Shown piece after piece: positions 35,764 through 47,509 of a DNA stretch of 64,000 nucleotides. Each line of letters begins with the position of its first letter. Positions within the stretch are counted from its first letter, which is position 1. This stretch comes from Calliopsis andreniformis (lineage: Eukaryota; Arthropoda; Insecta; Hymenoptera; Andrenidae). The position numbers and the translations under genes are program-made. A model generated the notes under the pieces. The model was given only the letters and a program-made list of their open reading frames with translations, searched no databases and had not been told where the DNA came from. The stretch is from assembly GCF_051401765.1 (NCBI RefSeq), contig NW_027480566.1, positions 124,001 through 188,000 on the forward strand, in the 5' to 3' direction.

Positions 35764-38566
35764 GATCCTTATTCCTGATGGCTGAGGCACTCTAAAACTA
35801 TTAGGCTGTTTTGCTCTCTGATGCCCGTGGACCGAGAGAACGTAGAATGTCGGAGCGATCGTGTCGCTCCGGAGTTCGAGCGAGAAAATTCTAAGTCCCC
35901 GGTCGTGTCGCTCCGGAGCCCGAGCGAAAAAATTCTAAGTCCCCGTTCGTGTCGCTCCGGAACCGAATGTCGACGGAACGAAGGGACAACGGTAGATCCT
36001 TATTCCTGGTGCTCGTGGCTCTCTAAAACCATACACTTGTTGTCCTCTGTCTCTTACCTGTGTCGAGATAATCGAGAATCATGGAGCGTTCGTGTCGCTC
36101 CGGAACCGAAAGTCGTCGGTTCGAAACGAGAACGTTAGATCCTTATTCCTGATCGTTGAGACACTCTAAAACTATTAGGCTGTTATGCTCTCTGATGCCC
36201 GTGGACCGAGAGAACGTAGAATATCGGAGCGATCGTGTCGCTCCGGAGATCGAGAGAAAAAGTTCTAAGTCCCCGTTCGTGTCGCTCCGGAGCCCGAGCG
36301 AAAAAATTGTAAGTCCCCGTTCGTGTCGCTCCGGAACCGAAAGTCGTCGGTTCGAAACGAGAACGTTAGATCCTTATTCCTGATGGCTGAGGCACTCTAA
36401 AACTATTAGGCTGTTTTGCTCTCTGATGCCCGTGGACCGAGAGAACGTAGAATATCGGAGCGATCGTGTCGCTCCGGAGTTCGAGCGAAAAAATTCTAAG
36501 TCCCCGTTCGTGTCGCTCCGGAACCGAATGTCGACGGAACGAAGGGCAACGGTAGATCCTTATTCCTGGTGCTCGTGGCTCTCTAAAACCATACACTTGT
36601 TGTCCTCTGTCTCTTACCTGTGTCGAGATAATCGAGAATTATGGAGCGTTCGTGTCGCTCCGGAACCGAAAGTCGTCGGTTCGAAACGAGAACGTTAGAT
36701 CCTTATTCCTGATGGCTGAGGCACTCTAAAACTATTAGGCTGTTTTGCTCTCTGATGCCCGTGGACCGAGAGAACGTAGAATATCGGAGCGATCGTGTCG
36801 CTCCGGAGATCGAGAGAAAAAGTTCTAAGTCCCCGTTCGTGTCGCTCCGGAGCCCGAGCGAAAAAATTGTAAGTCCCCGTTCGTGTCGCTCCGGAACCGA
36901 AAGTCGTCGGTTCGAAACGAGAACGTTAGATCCTTATTCCTGATGGCTGAGGCACTCTAAAACTATTAGGCTGTTTTGCTCTCTGATGCCCGTGGACCGA
37001 GAGAACGTAGAATATCGGAGCGATCGTGTCGCTCCGGAGTTCGAGCGAAAAAATTCTAAGTCCCCGTTCGTGTCGCTCCGGAACCGAATGTCGACGGAAC
37101 GAAGGGCAACGGTAGATCCTTATTCCTGGTGCTCGTGGCTCTCTAAAACCATACACTTGTTGTCCTCTGTCTCTTACCTGTGTCGAGATAATCGAGAATT
37201 ATGGAGCGTTCGTGTCGCTCCGGAACCGAAAGTCGTCGGTTCGAAACGAGAACGTTAGATCCTTATTCCTGATGGCTGAGGCACTCTAAAACTATTAGGC
37301 TGTTTTGCTCTCTGATGCCCGTGGACCGAGAGAACGTAGAATATCGGAGCGATCGTTTCGCTCCGGAGTTCGAGCGAAAAAATTCTAAGTCCCCGTTCGT
37401 GTCGCTCCGGAACCGAATGTCGACGGAACGAAGGGACAACGGTAGATCCTTATTCCAGGTGCCCGCGGCTCTCTAAAACCATACGCTTGTTGTCCTCTGT
37501 CTCTTACCTGTGTCGAGAAAATCGAGAATCATGGAGCGTTCGTGTCGCTCCGGAACCGAAAGTCGTCGGTTCGAAACGAGAACGTTAGATCCTTATTCCT
37601 GATCGTTGGGGCACTCTAAAACTATTAGGCTGTTTTGCTCTCTGATGCCCGTGGACCGAGAGAACGTAGAATATCGGAGCGATCGTGTCGCTCCGGAGTT
37701 CGAGCGAAAAAGTTCTAAGTCCCCGTTCGTGTCGCTCCGGAGCCCGAGCGAAAAAATTGTAAGTCCCCGTTCGTGTCGCTCCGGAACCGAATGTCGACGG
37801 AACGAAGGGACAACGGTAGATCCTAATTCCTGGTGCTCGTGGCTCTCTAAAACCATACACTTGTTGTCCTCTGTCTCTTACCTGTGTCGAGATAATCGAG
37901 AATTATGGAGCGTTCGTGTCGCTCCGGAACCGAAAGTCGTCGGTTCGAAACGAGAACGTTAGATCCTTATTCCTGATCGTTGAGGCACTCTAAAACTATT
38001 AGGCTGTTTTGCTCTCTGATGCCCGTGGACCGAGAGAACGTAGAATATCGGAGCGATCGTGTCGCTCCGGAGTTCGAGCGAAAGAGTTCTAAGTCCCCGT
38101 TCGTGTCGCTCCGGAGCCCGAGCGAAAAAATTGTAAGTCCCCGTTCGTGTCGCTCCGGAACGGAATCTCGACGGAACGAAGGGACAACGGTAGATCCTTA
38201 TTCCTGGTGCTCGTGGCTCTCTAAAACCATACACTTGTTGTCCTCTGTCTCTTACCTGTGTCGAGAAAATCGAGAATCATGGAGCGTTCGTGTCGCTCCG
38301 GAACCGAAAGTCGTCGGTTCGAAACGAGAACGTTAGATCCTTATTCCTGATCGTTGAGGCACTCTAAAACTATTAGGCTGTTTTGCTCTCTGATGCCCGT
38401 GGACCGAGAGAACGTAGAATATCGGAGCGATCGTGTCGCTCCGGAGATCGAGAGAAAAAGTTCTAAGTCCCCGTTCGTGTCGCTCCGGAGCCCGAGCGAA
38501 AAAATTGTAAGTCCCCGTTCGTGTCGCTCCGGAACCGAAAGTCGTCGGTTCGAAACGAGAACGTTA
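35764..38566 (+). repeat. 2,474-bp block, copy 2, expanded to 2,803 bp
   Basis: Unit lengths are 374, 231, 329, 231, 329, 330, 374, 374, 231. Compared with copy 1, the fused unit marked GGAACCCGAG (34224) is absent and a 231+329 pair (36698-37257) is added. That pair repeats 36138-36697 at a 560-bp period. A third 231+329 pair follows at 38336-38895. Confidence 0.85.
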
Positions 38567-39456
38567 GATCCTTATTCCTGATGGCTGAGGCACTCTAAAA
38601 CTATTAGGCTGTTTTGCTCTCTGATGCCCGTGGACCGAGAGAACGTAGAATATCGGAGCGATCGTGTCGCTCCGGAGTTCGAGCGAAAAAATTCTAAGTC
38701 CCCGTTCGTGTCGCTCCGGAACCGAATGTCGACGGAACGAAGGGCAACGGTAGATCCTTATTCCTGGTGCTCGTGGCTCTCTAAAACCATACACTTGTTG
38801 TCCTCTGTCTCTTACCTGTGTCGAGATAATCGAGAATTATGGAGCGTTCGTGTCGCTCCGGAACCGAAAGTCGTCGGTTCGAAACGAGAACGTTAGATCC
38901 TTATTCCTGATGGCTGAGGCACTCTAAAACTATTAGGCTGTTTTGCTCTCTGATGCCCGTGGACCGAGAGAACGTAGAATATCGGAGCGATCGTGTCGCT
39001 CCGGAGTTCGAGCGAAAAAATTCTAAGTCCCCGTTCGTGTCGCTCCGGAACCGAATGTCGACGGAACGAAGGGACAACGGTAGATCCTTATTCCAGGTGC
39101 CCGCGGCTCTCTAAAACCATACACTTGTTGTCCTCTGTCTCTTACCTGTGTCGAGAAAATCGAGAATCATGGAGCGTTCGTGTCGCTCCGGAACCGAAAG
39201 TCGTCGGTTCGAAACGAGAACGTTAGATCCTTATTCCTGATCGTTGAGGCACTCTAAAACTATTAGGCTGTTTTGCTCTCTGATGCCCGTGGACCGAGAG
39301 AACGTAGAATATCGGAGCGATCGTGTCGCTCCGGAGATCGAGCGAAAAAGTTCTAAGTCCCCGTTCGTGTCGCTCCGGAGCCCGAGCGAAAAAATTGTAA
39401 GTCCCCGTTCGTGTCGCTCCGGAACCGAAAGTCGTCGGTTCGAAACGAGAACGTTA

Positions 39457-41327
39457 GATCCTTATTCCTGATGGCTGAGGCACTCTAAAACTATTAGGCT
39501 GTTTTGCTCTCTGATGCCCGTGGACCGAGAGAACGTAGAATATCGGAGCGATCGTGTCGCTCCGGAGTTCGAGCGAAAAAATTCTAAGTCCCCGTTCGTG
39601 TCGCTCCGGAACCGAATGTCGACGGAACGAAGGGACAACGGTAGATCCTTATTCCAGGTGCCCGCGGCTCTCTAAAACCATACACTTGTTGTCCTCTGTC
39701 TCTTACCTGTGTCGAGAAAATCGAGAATCATGGAGCGTTCGTGTCGCTCCGGAACCGAAAGTCGTCGGTTCGAAACGAGAACGTTAGATCCTTATTCCTG
39801 ATCGTTGGGGCACTCTAAAACTATTAGGCTGTTTTGCTCTCTGATGCCCGTGGACCGAGAGAACGTAGAATATCGGAGCGATCGTGTCACTCCGGAGTTC
39901 GAGCGAAAAAATTCTAAGTCCCCGTTCGTGTCGCTCCGGAACCGAATGTCGACGGAACGAAGGGACAACGGTAGATCCTTATTCCTGGTGCTCGCGGCTC
40001 TCTAAAACCATACACTTGTTGTCCTCTGTCTCTTACCTGTGTCGAGAAAATCGAGAATCATGGAGCGTTCGTGTCGCTCCGGAACCGAAAGTCGTCGGTT
40101 CGAAACGAGAACGTTAGATCCTTATTCCTGATCGTTGAGGCACTCTAAAACTATTAGGCTGTTTTGCTCTCTGATGCCCGTGGACCGAGAGAACGTAGAA
40201 TATCGGAGCGATCGTGTCGCTCCGGAGTTCGAGCGAAAGAGTTCTAAGTGCCCGTTCGTGTCGCTCCGGAGCCCGAGCGAAAAAATTGTAAGTCCCCGTT
40301 CGTGTCGCTCCGGAACGGAATCTCGACGGAACGAAGGGACAACGGTAGATCCTTATTCCTGGTGCTCGTGGCTCTCTAAAACCATACACTTGTTGTCCTC
40401 TGTCTCTTACCTGTGTCGAGATAATCGAGAATTATGGAGCGTTCGTGTCGCTCCGGAACCGAAAGTCGTCGGTTCGAAACGAGAACGTTAGATCCTTATT
40501 CCTGATCGTTGAGGCACTCTAAAACTATTAGGCTGTTTTGCTCTCTGATGCCCGTGGACCGAGAGAACGTAGAATATCGGAGCGATCATGTCGCTCCGGA
40601 GTTCTTAGCGAAAAAATTCTAAGTCCCCGTTCGTGTCGCTCCGAAGGCCGAGCGAAAAAATTCTAAGTCCCCGTTCGTGTCGCTCCGGAACCGAGTGTCG
40701 ACGGAACGAAGGGACAACGGTAGATCCTTATTCCTGGTGCTCGTGGCTCTCTAAAACCATACACTTGTTGTCCTCTGTCTCTTACCTGTGTCGAGATAAT
40801 CGAGAATCATGGAGCGTTCGTGTCGCTCCGGAACCGAAAGTCGTCGGTTCGAAACGAGAACGTTAGATCCTTATTCCTGATCGTTGAGGCACTCTAAAAC
40901 TATTAGGCTGTTTTGCTCTCTGATGCCCGTGGACCGAGAGAACGTAGAATATCGGAGCGATCGTGTCGCTCCGGAGATCGAGCGAAAAAGTTCTAAGTCC
41001 CCGTTCGTGTCGCTCCGGAGCCCGAGCGAAAAAATTGTAAGTCCCCGTTCGTGTCGCTCCGGAACCGAAAGTCGTCGGTTCGAAACGAGAACGTTAGATC
41101 CTTATTCCTGATGGCTGAGGCACTCTAAAACTATTAGGCTGTTTTGCTCTCTGATGCCCGTGGACCGAGAGAACGTAGAATATCGGAGCGATCGTGTCGC
41201 TCCGGAGATCGAGCGAAAAAGTTCTAAGTCCCCGTTCGTGTCGCTCCGGAGCCCGAACGAAAAAATTGAAAGTCCCCGTTCGTGTCGCTCCGGAACCGAA
41301 AGTCGTCGGTTCGAAACGAGAACGTTA
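39457..41327 (+). repeat. 1,871-bp six-unit HOR of a second arrangement, copy 1
   Basis: Unit lengths are 330, 330, 374, 375, 231, 231. The set of lengths is the same as in the 1,871-bp repeat at 27217, but here the two 231 and the two 330 units are adjacent rather than alternating. The second unit carries GTGTCACTCC in the hairpin arm, a change absent from copy 2 but present at 48.17 and 49.21 kb. Confidence 0.88.
40491..40865 (+). repeat. Reference 375-bp unit with linked marks
   Basis: The 375-bp form has three linked changes: hairpin loop TCATG, GAGTTCTTAGCG in the first 44-mer (one base longer) and CTCCGAAGGCCGAG at the start of the second. Thirteen units carry the set, starting at 19308, 23422, 28152, 30023, 40491, 42362, 44145, 48400, 49435, 55794, 57203, 60383 and 61792. 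A 331-bp unit at 54199 carries the first two with only one 44-mer. None lies left of 19,308. Confidence 0.9.
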
Positions 41328-42736
41328 GATCCTTATTCCTGATGGCTGAGGCACTCTAAAACTATTAGGCTGTTTTGCTCTCTGATGCCCGTGGACCGAG
41401 AGAACGTAGAATATCGGAGCGATCGTGTCGCTCCGGAGTTCGAGCGAAAAAATTCTAAGTCCCCGTTCGTGTCGCTCCGGAACCGAATGTCGACGGAACG
41501 AAGGGACAACGGTAGATCCTTATTCCAGGTGCCCGCGGCTCTCTAAAACCATACACTTGTTGTCCTCTGTCTCTTACCTGTGTCGAGAAAATCGAGAATC
41601 ATGGAGCGTTCGTGTCGCTCCGGAACCGAAAGTCGTCGGTTCGAAACGAGAACGTTAGATCCTTATTCCTGATCGTTGGGGCACTCTAAAACTATTAGGC
41701 TGTTTTGCTCTCTGATGCCCGTGGACCGAGAGAACGTAGAATATCGGAGCGATCGTGTCGCTCCGGAGTTCGAGCGAAAAAATTCTAAGTCCCCGTTCGT
41801 GTCGCTCCGGAACCGAATGTCGACGGAACGAAGGGACAACGGTAGATCCTTATTCCTGGTGCTCGCGGCTCTCTAAAACCATACACTTGTTGTCCTCTGT
41901 CTCTTACTTGTGTCGAGAAAATCGAGAATCATGGAGCGTTCGTGTCGCTCCGGAACCGAAAGTCGTCGGTTCGAAACGAGAACGTTAGATCCTTATTCCT
42001 GATCGTTGAGGCACTCTAAAACTATTAGGCTGTTTTGCTCTCTGATGCCCGTGGACCGAGAGAACGTAGAATATCGGAGCGATCGTGTCGCTCCGGAGTT
42101 CGAGCGAAAGAGTTCTAAGTCCCCGTTCGTGTCGCTCCGGAGCCCGAGCGAAAAAATTGTAAGTCACCGTTCGTGTCGCTCCGGAACGGAATCTCGACGG
42201 AACGAAGGGACAACGGTAGATCCTTATTCCTGGTGCTCGTGGATCTCTAAAACCATACACTTGTTGTCCTCTGTCTCTTACCTGTGTCGAGATAATCGAG
42301 AATTATGGAGCGTTCGTGTCGCTCCGGAACCGAAAGTCGTCGGTTCGAAACGAGAACGTTAGATCCTTATTCCTGATCGTTGAGGCACTCTAAAACTATT
42401 AGGCTGTTTTGCTCTCTGATGCCCGTGGACCGAGAGAACGTAGAATATCGGAGCGATCATGTCGCTCCGGCGTTCTTAGCGAAAAAATTCTAAGTCCCCG
42501 TTCGTGTCGCTCCGAAGGCCGAGCGAAAAAATTCTAAGTCCCCGTTCGTGTCGCTCCGGAACCGAGTGTCGACGGAACGAAGGGACAACGGTAGATCCTT
42601 ATTCCTGGTGCTCGTGGCTCTCTAAAACCATACACTTGTTGTCCTCTGTCTCTTACCTGTGTCGAGATAATCGAGAATCATGGAGCGTTCGTGTCGCTCC
42701 GGAACCGAAAGTCGTCGGTTCGAAACGAGAACGTTA
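41328..42736 (+). repeat. 1,871-bp HOR of the second arrangement, copy 2 (truncated)
   Basis: Unit lengths 330, 330, 374, 375 match copy 1 at an offset of 1,871 bp, after which a 330-bp unit with GAGCTAAAAC follows instead of the two fused units. Private changes include GTGGATCTC (near 42,240) and CGGCGTTCTTAGCG (near 42,470). Confidence 0.86.
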
Positions 42737-43066
42737 GATCCTTATTCCTGATCGTTGAGGCACTCTAAAACTATTAGGCTGTTTTGCTCTCTGATGCCCG
42801 TGGACCGAGAGAACGTAGAATATCGGAGCGATCGTGTCGCTCCGGAGTTCGAGCTAAAACATTCTAAGTCCCCGTTCGTGTCGCTCCGGAACCGAATGTC
42901 GACGGAACGAAGGGACAACGGTAGATCCTTATTCCTGGTGCTCGTGGCTCTCTAAAACCATACACTTGTTGTCCTCTGTCTCTTACCTGTGTCGAGATAA
43001 TCGAGAATCATGGAGCGTTCGTGTCGCTCCGGAACCGAAAGTCGTCGGTTCGAAACGAGAACGTTA
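42737..43066 (+). repeat. Reference 330-bp unit (one 44-mer)
   Basis: Half A spans 42737-42923 (187 bp = 143 + 44) and half B 42924-43066. This copy has the marker GAGCTAAAACATTC in its 44-mer, shared by several units of 12-16 kb, 48-50 kb and 56-64 kb. About 68 units in the window are of this class, including eight of 329 bp and one of 331 bp. The 329-bp forms lost a base either in GGGACAACG (to GGGCAACG) or in GAGGCACTC (to GAGGACTC). Confidence 0.93.
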
Positions 43067-44519
43067 GATCCTTATTCCTGATCGTTGAGGCACTCTAAAA
43101 CTATTAGGCTGTTTTGCTCTCTGATGCCCGTGGACCGAGAGAACGTGGAATATCGGAGCGATCGTGTCGCTCCGGAGTTCGAGCGAAAAAATTCCAAGTC
43201 CCCGTTCGTGTCGCTCCGGAACCGAATGTCGACGGAACGAAGGGACAACGGTAGATCATTATTCCTGGTGCTCGTGGCTCTCTAAAACCATACACTTGTT
43301 GTCCTCTGTCTCTTACCTGTGTCGAGATAATCGAGAATCATGGAGCGTTCGTGTCGCTCCGGATCCGAAAGTCATCGGTTCGAAACGAGAACGTTAGATC
43401 CTTATTCCTGATGGCTGAGGCACTCTAAAACTATTAGGCTGTTTTGCTCTCTGATGCCCGTGGACCGAGAGAACGTAGAATGTCGGAGCGATCGTGTCGC
43501 TCCGGAGTTCGAGCGAAAAAATTCTAAGTCCCCGTTCGTGTCGCTCCGGAGCCCGAGCGAAAAAATTCTAAGTCCCCGTTCGTGTCGCTCCGGAACCGAA
43601 TGTCGACGGAACGAAGGGACAACGGTAGATCCTTATTCCTGGTGCTCGTGGCTCTCTAAAACCATACACTTGTTGTCCTCTGTCTCTTACCTGTGTCGAG
43701 ATAATCGAGAATTATGGAGCGTTCGTGTCGCTCCGGAACCGAAAGTCGTCGGTTCGAAACGAGAACGTTAGATCCTTATTCCTGATCGTTGAGGCACTCT
43801 AAAACTATTAGGCTGTTTTGCTCTCTGATGCCCGTGGACCGAGAGAACGTAGAATATCGGAGCGATCGTGTCGCTCCGGAGTTCGAGCGAAAAAGTTCTA
43901 AGTCCCCGTTCGTGTCGCTCCGGAGCCCGAGCGAAAAAATTGTAAGTCCCCGTTCGTGTCGCTCCGGAACCGAATGTCGACGGAACGAAGGGACAACGGT
44001 AGATCCTTATTCCTGGTGCTCGTGGCTCTCTAAAACCATACACTTGTTGTCCTCTGTCTCTTACCTGTGTCGAGATAATCGAGAATTATGGAGCGTTCGT
44101 GTCGCTCCGGAACCGAAAGTCGTCGGTTCGGAACGAGAACGTTAGATCCTTATTCCTGATCGTTGAGGCACTCTAAAACTATTAGGCTGTTTTGCTCTCT
44201 GATGCCCGTGGACCGAGAGAACGTAGAATATCGGAGCGATCATGTCGCTCCGGAGTTCTTAGCGAAAAAATTCTAAGTCCCCGTTCGTGTCGCTCCGAAG
44301 GCCGAGCGAAAAAATTCTAAGTCCCCGTTCGTGTCGCTACGGAACCGAATGTCGTCGGAACGAAGGGACAACGGTAGATCCTTATTCCTGGTGCTCGTGG
44401 CTCTCTAAAACCATACACTTGTTGTCCTCTGTCTCTTACCTGTGTCGAGATAATCGAGAATCATGGAGCGTTCGTGTCGCTCCGGAACCGAAAGTCGTCG
44501 GTTCGAAACGAGAACGTTA
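42737..44519 (+). repeat. Short stretch of unduplicated order between HORs
   Basis: Unit starts and lengths: 42737 (330), 43067 (330), 43397 (374), 43771 (374), 44145 (375). The unit at 43067 ends with the marker GGATCCGAAAGTCATCGG, which is seen again only near 56,140. The 375-bp unit carries CTACGGAACC with GTCGTCGGAAC in the half-A tail, which removes the GTCGAC site. Confidence 0.85.
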
Positions 44520-44706
44520 GATTCTTATTCCTGATCGTTGAGGCACTCTAAAACTATTAGGCTGTTTTGCTCTCTGATGCCCGTGGACCGAGAGAACGTA
44601 GAATGTCGGAGCGATCGTGTCGCTCCGGAGTTCGAGCGAGAAAATTCTAAGTCCCCGTTCGTGTCGCTCCGGAACCGAAAGTCATCGTTTCGAAACGAGA
44701 ACGTTA
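44520..44706 (+). repeat. 187-bp minimal fused unit
   Basis: This is the shortest unit type of the array, 143 + 44 bp: half-A front, one 44-mer of the GAGCGAGAAAATTC type, then the B tail as GTCATCGTTTCG. The only other example is its tandem copy at 46015. Confidence 0.9.
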
Positions 44707-45079
44707 GATACTTATTCCTGATCGTAGAGGACTCTAAAACTATTAGGCTGTTTTGCTCTCTGATGCCCGTGGACCGAGAGAACGTAGAATATCGGAGCGA
44801 TCGTGTCGCTCCGGAGTTCGAGCGAAAAAGTTCTAAGTCCCCGTTCGTGTCGCTCCGGAGTTCGAGCGAAAAAATTCCAAGTCCACGTTCGTGTCGCTCC
44901 GGAACCGAATGTCGACGGAACGAAGGGACAACGATAGATCCTTATTCCTGGAGCTCGTGGCTCTCTAAAGCCATACACTTGTTGTCCTCTGTCTCTTACC
45001 TGTGTCGAGAAAATCGAGAATCATGGAGCGTTCGTGTCGCTCCGGAACCGAAAGTCGTCGGTTCGAAACGAGAACGTTA

Positions 45080-45310
45080 GATCCTTATTCCTGATCGTTG
45101 AGGCACTCTAAAACTATTAGGCTGTTTTGCTCTCTGATGCCCGTGGACCGAGAGAACGTAGAATATCGGAGCGATCGTGTCGCTCCGGAGTTCGAGCGAA
45201 AAAGTTCTAAGTCCCCGTTCGTGTCGCTCCGGAGCCCGAGCGAAAAAATTGTAAGTCCCCGTTCGTGTCGCTCCGGAACCGAAAGTCGTCGGTTCGAAAC
45301 GAGAACGTTA
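45080..45310 (+). repeat. Reference 231-bp fused unit (A front + two 44-mers + B tail)
   Basis: The unit runs as half A through both 44-mers and then, after GTCGCTCCGGAACCGAA, continues with the half-B tail (AGTCGTCGGTTCG) instead of the half-A tail (TGTCGACGG). The 143-bp interval between the two shared sites is missing, which is the expected product of recombination between them. About 44 units are of this kind, counting the 230-bp copies at 47510 and 54530. All lie to the right of 11,346. They lack the GTCGAC site. Confidence 0.93.
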
Positions 45311-46014
45311 GATCCTTATTCCTGATGGCTGAGGCACTCTAAAACTATTAGGCTGTTTTGCTCTCTGATGCCCGTGGACCGAGAGAACGTAGAATGTCGG
45401 AGCGATCGTGTCGCTCCGGAGTTCGAGCGAGAAAATTCTAAGTCCCCGGTCGTGTCGCTCCGGAGCCCGAGCGAAAAAATTCTAAGTCCCCGTTCGTGTC
45501 GCTCCGGAACCGAATGTCGACGGAACGAAGGGACAACGGTAGATCCTTATTCCTGGTGCTCGTGGCTCTCTAAAGCCATACACTTGTTGTCCTCTGTCTC
45601 TTACCTGTGTCGAGATAATCGAGAATCATGGAGCGTTCGTGTCGCTCCGGAACCGAAAGTCGTCGGTTCGAAACGAGAACGTTAGATCCTTATTCCTGAT
45701 CGTTGAGGCACTCTAAAACTATTAGGCTGTTTTGCTCTCTGATGCCCGTGGACCGAGAGAACGTAGAATATCGGAGCGATCGTGTCGCTCCGGAGTTCGA
45801 GCGAAAAAATTCCAAGTCCCCGTTCGTGTCGCTCCGGAACCGAATGTCGACGGAACGAAGGGACAACGATAGATCCTTATTCCTGGAGCTCGTGGCTCTC
45901 TAAAGCCATACACTTGTTGTCCTCTGTCTCTTACCTGTGTCGAGATAATCGAGAATCATGGAGCGTTCGTGTCGCTCCGGAACCGAAAGTCGTCGGTTCG
46001 AAACGAGAACGTTA

Positions 46015-47509
46015 GATTCTTATTCCTGATCGTTGAGGCACTCTAAAACTATTAGGCTGTTTTGCTCTCTGATGCCCGTGGACCGAGAGAACGTAGAATG
46101 TCGGAGCGATCGTGTCGCTCCGGAGTTCGAGCGAGAAAATTCTAAGTCCCCGTTCGTGTCGCTCCGGAACCGAAAGTCATCGTTTCGAAACGAGAACGTT
46201 AGATACTTATTCCTGATCGTAGAGGACTCTAAAACTATTAGGCTGTTTTGCTCTCTGATGCCCGTGGACCGAGAGAACGTAGAATATCGGAGCGATCGTG
46301 TCGCTCCGGAGTTCGAGCGAAAAAGTTCTAAGTCCCCGTTCGTGTCGCTCCGGAGTTCGAGCGAAAAAATTCCAAGTCCACGTTCGTGTCGCTCCGGAAC
46401 CGAATGTCGACGGAACGAAGGGACAACGATAGATCCTTATTCCTGGAGCTCGTGGCTCTCTAAAGCCATACACTTGTTGTCCTCTGTCTCTTACCTGTGT
46501 CGAGAAAATCGAGAATCATGGAGCGTTCGTGTCGCTCCGGAACCGAAAGTCGTCGGTTCGAAACGAGAACGTTAGATCCTTATTCCTGATCGTTGAGGCA
46601 CTCTAAAACTATTAGGCTGTTTTGCTCTCTGATGCCCGTGGACCGAGAGAACGTAGAATATCGGAGCGATCGTGTCGCTCCGGAGTTCGAGCGAAAAAGT
46701 TCTAAGTCCCCGTTCGTGTCGCTCCGGAGCCCGAGCGAAAAAATTGTAAGTCCCCGTTCGTGTCGCTCCGGAACCGAAAGTCGTCGGTTCGAAACGAGAA
46801 CGTTAGATCCTTATTCCTGATGGCTGAGGCACTCTAAAACTATTAGGCTGTTTTGCTCTCTGATGCCCGTGGACCGAGAGAACGTAGAATGTCGGAGCGA
46901 TCGTGTCGCTCCGGAGTTCGAGCGAGAAAATTCTAAGTCCCCGGTCGTGTCGCTCCGGAGCCCGAGCGAAAAAATTCTAAGTCCCCGTTCGTGTCGCTCC
47001 GGAACCGAATGTCGACGGAACGAAGGGACAACGGTAGATCCTTATTCCTGGTGCTCGTGGCTCTCTAAAGCCATACACTTGTTGTCCTCTGTCTCTTACC
47101 TGTGTCGAGATAATCGAGAATCATGGAGCGTTCGTGTCGCTCCGGAACCGAAAGTCGTCGGTTCGAAACGAGAACGTTAGATCCTTATTCCTGATCGTTG
47201 AGGCACTCTAAAACTATTAGGCTGTTTTGCTCTCTGATGCCCGTGGACCGAGAGAACGTAGAATATCGGAGCGATCGTGTCGCTCCGGAGTTCGAGCGAA
47301 AAAATTCCAAGTCCCCGTTCGTGTCGCTCCGGAACCGAATGTCGACGGAACGAAGGGACAACGATAGATCCTTATTCCTGGAGCTCGTGGCTCTCTAAAG
47401 CCATACACTTGTTGTCCTCTGTCTCTTACCTGTGTCGAGATAATCGAGAATCATGGAGCGTTCGTGTCGCTCCGGAACCGAAAGTCGTCGGTTCGAAACG
47501 AGAACGTCA
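46015..47509 (+). repeat. 1,495-bp five-unit HOR, copy 2
   Basis: It repeats copy 1 unit for unit, with the 187-bp unit at 46015-46201. I see almost no base differences. Both copies open with GATTCTTATTCC. The end of this copy differs in the last boundary, which reads ACGTCAGATCC where the other reads ACGTTAGATTC. Confidence 0.9.

Larger units (their letters stand above)
31992..39456 (+). repeat. 231-rich domain with several nested duplications
   Basis: Unit starts: 31992, 32223, 32597, 32828, 33059, 33290, 33664, 33895, 34224, 34455, 34785, 35159, 35533, 35764, 36138, 36369, 36698, 36929, 37258, 37588, 37962, 38336, 38567, 38896, 39226. Three fused units stand in a row at 32597-33289, the longest such run in the window. 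The rare marks GTTGAGACACTC and GCTGTTATGCTC occur together at 32.6, 33.7 and 36.2 kb. GATCGAGAGAAAAAG occurs in those units and in those at 36698 and 38336. Confidence 0.88.
44520..46014 (+). repeat. 1,495-bp five-unit HOR, copy 1
   Basis: Unit lengths are 187, 373, 231, 374, 330. The 187-bp unit (44520-44706) is half A with one 44-mer joined to the B tail. The 373-bp unit has two 44-mers that both open with GAGTTCGAG, unlike the usual GTTCGAG/GCCCGAG pair, and lacks one base in GAGGACTC. Joining of the 187- and 373-bp units leaves the longest open frame of the window (180 codons), which is a by-product of the arrangement. Confidence 0.9.

Noticed and set aside
44538..45080. 180-codon open frame on the plus strand (and its copy at 46033-46575)
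   Set aside because: It spans a 187-bp and a 373-bp satellite unit, starts only with TTG, and consists of two repeats of the same peptide. It exists because the short unit and a one-base deletion avoid the usual stop. No coding bias or recognisable domain.
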